DNA from: Chromera velia
Lineage: Eukaryota; Sar; Chromeraceae
Reading direction: 5' to 3'
Assembly (NCBI GenBank): GCA_018398765.1
Contig: JAHBMJ010001169.1
Span: forward strand, 7,641 to 34,581
DNA: 26,941 nt
Shown: positions 20,501-26,941 of the stretch, in pieces
Numbering within the stretch: the first letter of the stretch is position 1
How the letters are laid out: every line of letters begins with the position of its first letter
The notes under the pieces: model-generated
What the model was told of the DNA's origin: nothing
Database searches by the model: none
The model's input: only the letters and a program-made list of their open reading frames with translations
Position numbers and translations under genes: made by a program

Positions 20501-21777
20501 CAAACCCCGCCAGGTTATCCCTCTCCCACTCAGGGAGGAGGCCCGCGTTCCTCCGAGCATTCAACTCTGCCTTCAGCTTCACAAAGGCAGACTCAGAGAG
20601 CTCATCTGCATTCAGGGGAGGTGGAGAGAAGGAAGAAGGAAGGGGAAGAAAGCAAGGGACGGGAGATGTAAGAAACGAAAACCAAAGTAGTTGAGAGGTC
20701 TGAAGGGGAGGGACGATAAACGATTTGAAGGCCTGGAGCCTGAGCACGAAGGGAACCGACTCGGGGGGAAGAAAGAGAACTGATGGAACCAAACTGTGGT
20801 GTCAAGCAAGTGGTTTCTTCCAGCTGAGGTGGGCACAGCTACCTCTATTATTCAGAATTCTTTCTTTCCTTCACATGCCGGTTACTGCACGGAAAGAAAA
20901 CCAAATCAAGGCAGACAGGAACTAGGGCTCTCTCTCATCGCATGGCCAGTTGTATATCCGTTTCAGAGAGCCAATACTGTGGCCCGATTGCCTTCCGACG
21001 TACCTAGTTTCTCTTCAGCTGAAGCTTCCTTCTCCTCCTTCTGCCTGAGACTCTCCTGAGTCCACCACCGAGCTGCCACCTTGGCCTGTGCCCGAGTCTC
21101 CTGCTGTCCCCGATCCTTCGTGCCCCCGGCCCTCCCTCCGTTACTGCGCGCCCCCAGCTTCTTGGTGGGGGCAGATGCGAGGGAGAGGAGGGTAGCGGGC
21201 GAAGGCAGCCCCTGCATGGGGGCTGAGGCAGCCGTGGTCGGAGACCCCTCAGATGCAGAGAGCATACTGGCGTCTGAGTGGTGGAGAGAAAGAGAAAGTG
21301 CGGTCGCCTCCTGCTCGGCACTGCAAGTCACTCATGCCACACACATGCATTCACGTTAAACTCATCCATCCCTCCTTCCGTTCAGCCAGACGCCTCGATT
21401 TGTGAGGAAAAGAGGTTCCCTCCCATGGTCACACAGTGCTTCCTGTACCTCGTTTTTTCAGTGCGTCACCTTGAGGAGTCATGGCGGGTGAGGGAGAAGC
21501 GTGTCCAGAGATGCCACACTACTGCTGGCATGGGACATTAAGAGGAGACTGACAAAGAGTGAGAGTCAAACTGGGTGCAATTCCATCCTGCCTTGTCAGC
21601 TTGCTGAAACGTTTTCAGCCCAGCACGCTGCACTTACTTGAATATGGCCTGCTTGATGAGTGCCAGATCTTTGTTGATCATCGTCTTGGTGAAAGGCTGT
21701 CGGCATCTTTTCAGAATCGCGTCTGATCCCAGCCTTTTCCAGCTCTGACCCAGGCTAGATCCTTTCGGGCGCCCCAT
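14199..21777 (-). CDS. Seven-exon gene for a 1681-residue low-complexity, probably nuclear protein of unknown function
   Basis: Exons: 21777-21638, 21320-21004, 20605-20142, 19720-17566, 17075-15858, 15583-15503 and 14869-14199. All introns are GT-AG, with donors GTAAGT, GTACGT, GTCAGT, GTCAGC, GTGAGG and GTAAAT. The phases (2,1,0,1,1,1) join one frame of 5046 nt ending in TAG. The start ATG opens MGRPKGSSLGQSWKRLGSDA; GRPKG resembles an AT-hook core. Residues about 255-385 lack low complexity and are the best candidate folded domain. The rest is rich in Ser, Pro, Gly, Ala and basic residues: poly-Ser near 235, RG-rich blocks near 500-520 and 600-630, poly-Gln near 715 and 1350, and Ser/Pro-rich to the end. 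AT-hook-like, RGG-like and basic stretches suggest a nucleic-acid-binding or chromatin role, which is inference. The internal exon 4 (2155 nt) could hide a small in-frame intron. No homologue is recognised. Confidence 0.7.
15078..15296. repeat. GAAA microsatellite in the last intron of the large gene
   Basis: About 220 bp of GAAA units with occasional AAAAG and GGAA variants. On the gene's strand it is TTTC-rich and lies inside the 633-bp intron 6 (15502-14870), well upstream of the branch-site region. It explains the long Lys/Glu/Arg and Phe/Leu/Ser frames seen on both strands here, which are not genes. Confidence 0.95.
17315..17340. repeat. TTTCC pentamer repeat in intron 4
   Basis: About five CTTTC units within the 490-bp intron 4 (17565-17076) of the large gene. 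Confidence 0.8.
17490..17552. repeat. AG dinucleotide repeat just inside intron 4
   Basis: About 60 bp of AGAGAG with few interruptions. On the minus (gene) strand it is a CT-rich tract starting about 14 bases after the 5' splice site of intron 4. It accounts for the Ser/Leu-rich readthrough past that donor. Confidence 0.9.
19510..20300 (-). other. Probable folded domain of the large protein, spanning the exon 3/4 junction
   Basis: The end of exon 3 encodes ALFVPYFFLDFG, TVESLRGIRVAFVVPEKEP and FTLRELSVFLE. The start of exon 4 continues with VMSSVTLHEFIQNSVTCHEL, VVVKRDRFGRLVALRFAKK and LRCSSWKFYFGVL. Alternating hydrophobic and polar residues suggest beta strands, and the 3' part is basic with several aromatic residues. 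This is the only long stretch of the protein with normal residue diversity, at about residues 255-375. I could not assign it to a family. It is not an AP2 domain as far as I can judge. Confidence 0.45.
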
Positions 21778-22890
21778 TGTGAATCCCCGAAGATTAGTCC
21801 TTCGTTTCAACTGCTTTACTCTCTGCCGTTTTGCTCAGCAGGCTCAACGAACAGGAGCCTAATCAGTCAGATTGCACCACGCTGTGTCGAACAAGACGGT
21901 GTCGATTTTTACAGAAAGGAGGATATATTCAGTCAATCGGATTGGAATGGAGGTATCAGTTCACTCAGAGTGTGAGAATTTGCATTTTTCACCCTGGACT
22001 TTCACTCACACTGATGAATTGCTTGAGTGATGGTAATACTGGTCTTTGGGGATGTTCTGTTTGCCCAGTTCACGTTCACAAAGTCCCCTCTGTCAGTCTG
22101 ATTGGTCGACTGTTGCCACTCTAATGCCACTCTATATCGGTGTCGATCAAAATTCGGCAGAAATTGTAAGGATGCGTGACGGATCAACCACCCGAAAATT
22201 CGCCCCGCAAGGGGCCCCGGCATGCACGCATTCGCAACTTTTAAATTTTTTGGCCGGCGCCGCGGCCCCAATCTGCCGCGGGGCGCCCGAAGGGGGCGCT
22301 CCGCGGCCGCGCGCCGCGCCGCGGAGCGACTTTCCAAGCTATACTCTGTGGAGCCCCGCGACAAACCATTCACAGACTTGTCAAAACACAGTGAAAACAT
22401 GCATGCATATACCAAAGAGCCTCCCGAAAAATTTTGGGGCCTGCGGCGCAAATTGCTCGTTTTATATGAGCATTTGTATATTCATATGTATGTATTGGCA
22501 TGCAGGGCGGGCGGGGAAGGGTGCGCCGCCGAGGAGGGGCTTGAAAGAGTCCGCGGCGCAGCCGCGGGGCTCAAAATGGCGGCTTTACAGGCATTGCACC
22601 GGGCGCAGTGGGCCCCCATGCATGCAGACCCATGCAGACCCCGGCATTGCTTCGTGCTGTTTGATCGGCTTTCCGTCCATATTCCCCTCCAGCGCGTTTC
22701 CTGGATTGTTCCTGTTCTCTCTGCTCTGTGACACCTTTGATCAAACACGACGACAAGGCCCTTCGAGAACTGTGAACTGTGTCTCTCCTCTCTTCCTTGA
22801 ACGAAGCGAGCGAGCAACGAGCCCCCTACCGACCTAACAAGACAAACAAACCACTTGCTTTTCACAGCTGTTACGCACGTGCTCCACACA
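21778..22890. other. Divergent intergenic region between the large gene and the small membrane-protein gene
   Basis: The two start codons (21777 minus, 22891 plus) face away from each other, so the 1.1 kb between them must hold both promoters. I see no TATA box at a convincing place. The middle is filled by a GC-rich hairpin repeat (about 22190-22640). Near 22867 there is a 3' splice site with TTGCTTTTCACAG and a possible branch word GACCTAAC at 22831-22838, suggesting an intron in the 5' UTR of the plus-strand gene. Confidence 0.5.
22190..22640. repeat. GC-rich block of short hairpins, probable interspersed element
   Basis: Two GC-rich flanks enclose an AT-richer middle (22390-22495). Short perfect hairpins are frequent: GCCCC-GCAA-GGGGC (22202-22215), GCGCCC...GGGCGC (22283-22299) and CCGCGGC-GCA-GCCGCGG (22551-22567). 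The composition is sharply different from the neighbouring sequence. The block includes CTTGAAAG next to a GC hairpin, as in the MITE at 497-730. Boundaries and target duplication are not clear, although GGCATTGC recurs at 22589 and 22652. Long open frames across it reflect GC content. Confidence 0.5.
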
Positions 22891-23352
22891 ATGTCGTGGG
22901 ACTGCATCTGTAACTTTCTCTCTACATTCAATGTAAACCTCCAGAATGCCATTCAAAACTTCGACCAGGCCGGTATTGGCTCTGATATCGGAGGATTGGA
23001 ACCTGTCACACCAGCAGCCAACGCGACCACAGATGCGGGATCTCGGGCGACGGTCGTTCTTCTTTTGATGGCAGTTCTCTTCCTCTTCTCCACCTTCGGA
23101 CAGAGTCAGCCGCTTGTTTGATTTGGTACCGTGTATCTATACGCTAGATGTTTTTATGTGACTGCGCTTCCACCTCCACGCCACCGTGTTTCTCTAAGGC
23201 TGTCTTCAGTCTCTCCTTTGACCTATCTCTCACCGTTGTCTCACGCTTGGTGTTCCCTGTCTGGACTCTTTGCAGGACAACGATATACAACAGCAGAGAA
23301 GCCCGGAAGGACGCCACCAAGCGGGGGGAACGACAGGGACCCGATTTTTTGA
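22891..23352 (+). CDS. Small single-span membrane protein, two exons, 96 residues
   Basis: Exon 1 runs from ATG 22891 to 23104 and exon 2 from 23276 to TGA 23350-23352. The intron starts GTCAGC (as in intron 4 of the large gene) and ends GGACTCTTTGCAG. The protein begins MSWDCICNFLSTFNVNLQNA, a Cys-x-Cys start followed by an amphipathic stretch. It then has a short linker and one strong transmembrane helix, ATVVLLLMAVLFLFSTF (about residues 55-71), and a polar Pro-rich tail KPGRTPPSGGND. There is no signal peptide, so a signal-anchor or tail-anchor type is likely. Length, C-x-C start, single helix and Pro/Gly-rich tail recall the SMIM14 (DUF2615) family of small ER proteins, but this is weak and from memory. 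If the intron is not used, the protein ends six codons later at 23121 with 76 residues. An intron in the 5' UTR ending at 22867 seems likely. Confidence 0.5.
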
Positions 23353-25080
23353 GCTTTCAGAGGGAGGAGGAGGAGAAGGGAACGTCCTGAAAGTTGCTGG
23401 GAGAGAAACAGGACTGCTTCAAGTTGTACGTGTTTTTTGCAGCGATGCATGACTTGTGCAGGGAATACAGTATGGAAGGGTTGGCATTCACTCTGCCGGT
23501 TCGAGGGAGGAGGTGACTGCCCGATGGATGGATGTAGCTGGACGGAGGTTGTTGTCTTGCAGCTTCTTCTTATGAATGCAAAGTGGGGGGAGATGGGGAG
23601 GCATTGTTTGATGCCTCGTCAACAGGGTGTAGGGCTTCTTGTTCGATATTCTGTGACCTATAACTTTTCATGAGCGTTCTTTGTGTTCTCTCTTTGTGTC
23701 TCGCGTCTGGTTGGTGAGTGGAGGGGGGAGTGAAGTTCACCTCGTGATGTGCAGATGTCTCCAAGGAAGAGAAGGAAAGGTGCGCAGTGAGATCAGAGGA
23801 GGAAAGTTCTTCTTTCCTTTCCTTTGCGTCTCCCTGTTGTATTCTTGAATGTTTGCAAACTGCAACCCCTTTTCGCGAGGCATTAAGCACAGCACCTGCG
23901 GGAGAGAGGGCAAATGAATCGTCTGGTTTGCACGCCTCACAAAGGAGTGACTGGAGGTGAATGAAGCTACACAAGTCTACTTGATCCCTCTTTCTATTCT
24001 ATCCACCTTTCCTTCAACATCAACACCTTTTGCCCTCACATCAACACCTCTTCTCGTCTTTAAAGATCAAAACGCAGTTTTTTTCGTCACTTCTTCGCTT
24101 CACCTCCGCACCGGAAAGGGAAAGCGAAGTAGAAGCTACATGGGAGGAGGGAGGCAGAAGGATCGAATTAAGCTTCATTCCGTATCCCTCTCTCTTCCTA
24201 ACAGTTCCTTCCCTGTCTGACATCTTTAGCAGCTTGTGCGTGCGCCTTCAAGCAGTTTTTTTTTCTTCCCCCACCTGCTTCTTTTTGTCGGACCCACCAA
24301 CTCTACCAGTCACTCCGGCAATGTAGTTCTTCCTTCGATTCGCTTGTGCCTTCGCAACCTTCCTTTTCGTCATCCGCTTTCTCCCTTCTTCTTTTCTGTT
24401 CTGCATTGCACAGACCATGCTTTCGGTTTCTCCGTTGCGTAGGAGAGAGAAGAGGGTGACTGGAAGGACCGCTCGAGGACATGAAGAGAAGTTCAAGGAG
24501 AGAGAGGCAACAAAAACCAGACGGGGTCATCAGAAAAGGGGGGAAGGACAGCCGCAAAGACGGGGATGAAGCATGTGGTTTGCACTTGACTGTCTGATCC
24601 CATGCAAGTCAAAAGAGCGCATTCAGACTCTCGGTGCTCACGTTTCATCCTTTTTGCTCTCTTTCCCTTCTCTTTTCTGCCCTCCGTTCTTGGCACTCCC
24701 TACTAACGTTGACATCGCTCCTTTACAGGAGTAGTCATTTTCAATGCTTGTTCTATTCACATCTGCTCCTTTTGAGAACGTGTATGCTCATCCTTTCACT
24801 CGATCTCTCTTTGTCTTTTCACTGAGTTGTCTGGTCATGGTCGGACGTCGGCAGTGAGTGAACAAAAGAAGCGCGAAGAAGGTGAAGGAGGGGAGAAGAA
24901 AAGAGACTGTCAATCAGACATCGAGTCTACTGCTCTTCCCTTTCCACAAAAAGACTGGTCGGCAGTCCCTGTTGTCGTGCCCTCCAGAGAGAAATGTGGT
25001 GAGCTGTATACCAGGTTGGTTATTCGCTGTTGGAGACAGGATTAAAGGCGGAGCACTGCTAGAAAGGGGTGCGGGGGCGT
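23353..25080. other. No confident gene; isolated splice-like signals
   Basis: Short frames occur on both strands, several basic or Cys-rich: 23443-23673 plus with CMTCAGN, 24418-24567 plus with MLSVSPLRRREKRVTGRTAR, and 24248-24496 minus with KRKVAKAQANRRKNY. Each has a possible acceptor in front, but none joins to a partner exon in frame with a good donor. The stretch could hold the 3' UTR of the small gene and parts of one more transcript. Confidence 0.4.
24701..24728 (+). other. Consensus branch point and 3' splice site
   Basis: TACTAAC at 24701-24707 is the perfect branch-point word, followed 20 bases on by CGCTCCTTTACAG. This is the best intron 3' end in the right third of the window. 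The exon after it (from 24729) is open in two frames only for short distances, 15-32 codons, so it would be a terminal or untranslated exon. The donor is not identified. Confidence 0.45.
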
Positions 25081-26160
25081 TCAAATAAGGAACATAATTC
25101 AAATTTAATCATGTATGAATGCGTGAATCAGCAGCAGCGTGATCAAGTATAGAGTCTGAGAATCTTGACTGTGCGTGAGTGCTCAGTGCTGCCCGGTTGA
25201 CCCTGCATGGACGGTGCATGGATTTGAGGATTTCCAGTGAAGTTCAGACAGTGTAAACTTACGTATATCACTAGGTATATCACTGTTCAATGTTATATTG
25301 CCCTGCAAGTTTGAGTAATCTAGATGAGTAATTTAGAATAATGTAAAGGAATTTAGAATAGTAAACATTATAGTAAACTTAGCTAAACTAAAGTAGTAAT
25401 TTAGAAAAGATCGAAGCTAAATTATAGTCACGTAGTACTAATTTCGGTTAATTTTGAAACTGTAAAGGTCGATTTCTCTGACATGAATGAGATAGAGTTA
25501 CATATGCATTCTATAGTACATTCAAACTAACACTGCTTTAATCTGCTTATAGGTGCTGGTGCTGGTGCAAAAACAGGTGTGCACCTTAAATCAGGTGTAA
25601 AACAGGTACAAAATGAGGTACACCGTTTACCCTATAAAAACTAGGTTTCTAAAGCTAATTTCTAGTATTTCTAGCGGCCTAGTGTTTCTAGAAGATAATG
25701 GAGATTCTACGAAATTGAAAGTCTCTTCCAACAGCTGAGATCCTATGTTGTCTGTGCACAAATGTGTCGGTAGGAGCACACGGTCAATCTACCATAATCC
25801 AGTACAATCCAACAGGCTGCTGTCTGATTCAATTAGAATTTATCGAATACATGCTAATTACACAACATACAAAAAACGTATGCATGCGAAAAACCATCGG
25901 AGACTGACGTGTCGCATACATGCCGAGCTAAACATTAATAGCTCGAAATCAGCATGCCAATTAATCGCAGTATTATGTCGATCCTTGCAAGCCGATGGAT
26001 AGACTGTAGGCATGATTAGAGAACACACGTAGTGTCCCGCGCGCGATGCCCCTCCGTATCCCTACCGCTGTCTTTTGTCTATCGCTGACGGTTCTCAGGT
26101 GCACTTGCGGAAGCAAACGATAACAAAAGGCCGTAACATTGAAAATTAGTCATATGTAGA
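25081..26160. other. AT-rich intergenic region with short degenerate repeats
   Basis: No gene is seen. Between 25320 and 25430 the words AATTTAGAA and TAGTAAAC/TAGTAATT recur several times. At 25551-25625 a GGTGCTGGTGCTGGTGC triplet run is followed by repeated CAGGTRTAAAACAGGT-like words. The last part probably includes the 3' untranslated end of the reverse-transcriptase element to the right. Confidence 0.5.
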
Positions 26161-26940
26161 TTATTTTAGAACAAAACAAAGAAAGGAGAAACGCGCCTTC
26201 CAAAGAGAACGAAGACCATCATCACCAGTCCGACGGACTGCAGACATGAACAAATCAAGCAAAAACAAAACAGGCCATCTCAAAATATACAACTCCAAAA
26301 ACAGAAAAGTAAGTTCGTCAACCAGGACAACCGCAGGTGCATTACAAGAAAGAAGTGTCCAGATAAGATGAGAGGATATTAGGCCCTTCTTGGCTAAAAC
26401 AGAAGGAACACAGGAGAAAGCATGCATCAGACGCATTCTACGAAGTGAAGGTAGGTTAGGAAAAGAGGACCATCCTCCAGAAATGGGCAACAGAGAAAAA
26501 GCAACCAAATCATGAAAGAAATTAAAAAGAACATCACGGTTAGGATTAACAGCAGCAAAAAGCAAAATCAAAGGAGATTCCGGCAAAGAGAAAAGACGCA
26601 GACCAAGCACCGTAGATCCTTTTTGACGCTCTAAAACGCATGCAGGACTGTAGAAGTCTTCCTCAAGTAACTTTTCCATCATGGGGTCATCCGGCACGTC
26701 ACTCATACCACAGTCAGACCTAAAAACAATCGTTCTATCGTCCATGTATCTCCCTGCCATCCATTTCTCCCCCCCCCATGAAGGCTTCGATCTCATCAAT
26801 GCAACAGAGTACTCTTTCCACGCGGCAAAAAATCGGGCCCCACCAGGAGAGCATGGACTCCCTTGAGGAAAACCTTCATGCTGTCTGACCATCTTCCCTC
26901 GAACCCGAATTACATTCGAAACAAAATCAAGATTAATTAT
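26161..26940 (-). CDS. Reverse transcriptase, C-terminal part, open to the window edge
   Basis: The minus-strand frame is uninterrupted from the right edge to a TAA at 26163-26161, about 259 residues. Near its start it reads VRQHEGFPQGSPCSPGGA, reverse transcriptase motif B, and then KWMAGRYMDDRTIVFRSD, motif C with both catalytic aspartates in YMDD. VLGLRLF fits motif D. The remainder would be the thumb and a hydrophobic C-terminal region ending FSFLCFVLK. An ATG at 26892 is internal, since the frame is open upstream of it and motif A must lie beyond the window. The enzyme makes DNA from RNA for a retroelement. It differs from the decayed LINE on the left (FADN, broken frames) and looks recently active. 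The lineage is not resolved: QGSPCSP with YMDD is compatible with several non-LTR or Penelope-like groups. No RNase H, integrase or zinc knuckle is seen downstream. Confidence 0.8.
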   Translation of the reverse strand: MINLDFVSNVIRVRGKMVRQHEGFPQGSPCSPGGARFFAAWKEYSVALMRSKPSWGGEKWMAGRYMDDRTIVFRSDCGMSDVPDDPMMEKLLEEDFYSPACVLERQKGSTVLGLRLFSLPESPLILLFAAVNPNRDVLFNFFHDLVAFSLLPISGGWSSFPNLPSLRRMRLMHAFSCVPSVLAKKGLISSHLIWTLLSCNAPAVVLVDELTFLFLELYILRWPVLFLLDLFMSAVRRTGDDGLRSLWKARFSFLCFVLK

Positions 26941-26941
26941 A

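Noticed and set aside
22046-22837. 263- and 169-codon plus frames over the GC-rich block
   Set aside because: Several frames on both strands are open at once because of high GC; they cross the hairpin repeat and have no recognisable domain.
23443-23673. Cys-rich plus frame CMTCAGN...CPMDGC as a zinc-finger exon
   Set aside because: The acceptor in front is plausible, but cysteine spacing fits no finger I know, and no donor joins it to the upstream gene.
24248-24557. Overlapping minus frames of 82 and 84 codons and a plus basic frame at 24418
   Set aside because: Conflicting calls on the same bases, each rich in Lys/Arg/Glu from a purine-rich strand; evidence does not favour any of them.

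Overview
The window reads as nuclear DNA of a unicellular eukaryote. Genes are split by GT-AG introns of about 170-630 bp with pyrimidine-rich 3' ends, predicted proteins are full of low-complexity Ser/Pro/Gly/Gln tracts, microsatellites are abundant, and both degenerate and intact-looking retroelements are present. A free-living alga or other protist with a transposon-rich genome fits. A chromerid such as Chromera is my guess from general style only; no marker gene proves it.

Layout. Positions 1-400 hold what looks like the last exon of a plus-strand gene entering from the left. Positions 490-8555 are a stack of mobile elements: a 234-bp MITE with an 8-bp target duplication (497-730); a decayed non-LTR retrotransposon on the minus strand (about 1053-5560) with recognisable endonuclease, reverse transcriptase and C-terminal zinc-finger remnants; and a 2.7-kb TA-flanked inverted-repeat element (5586-8299). 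The last appears to sit inside the arm of another TA-flanked element whose right end is at 8553. The 2.7-kb element carries a truncated second MITE and a 476-bp direct duplication holding a short open frame.

Positions 8556-13040 contain simple repeats, a G-quadruplex motif and scattered splice-like sites but no gene I can defend. From 13064 to 21777 the minus strand is genic. Its main feature is a seven-exon gene (21777 to 14199) whose six splice junctions all keep frame and give a 1681-residue, mostly disordered, basic and Ser/Pro-rich protein with one probably folded region near the N-terminus. Two further minus-strand exon candidates (13418-13169), followed by AATAAA, lie downstream.

After an intergenic stretch of about 1.1 kb that contains a GC-rich hairpin repeat, a small two-exon plus-strand gene (22891-23352) would encode a 96-residue single-span membrane protein; it and the large gene are divergent. 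Positions 23353-25080 show only isolated splice-like signals and 25081-26160 is AT-rich. The right edge (26161-26940, minus) is the C-terminal part of an uninterrupted reverse transcriptase with QGSPCSP and YMDD motifs that continues beyond the window.

Gene models were made by hand from splice signals and frame continuity. No homology search was possible, so functions are assigned only to the retroelement domains.
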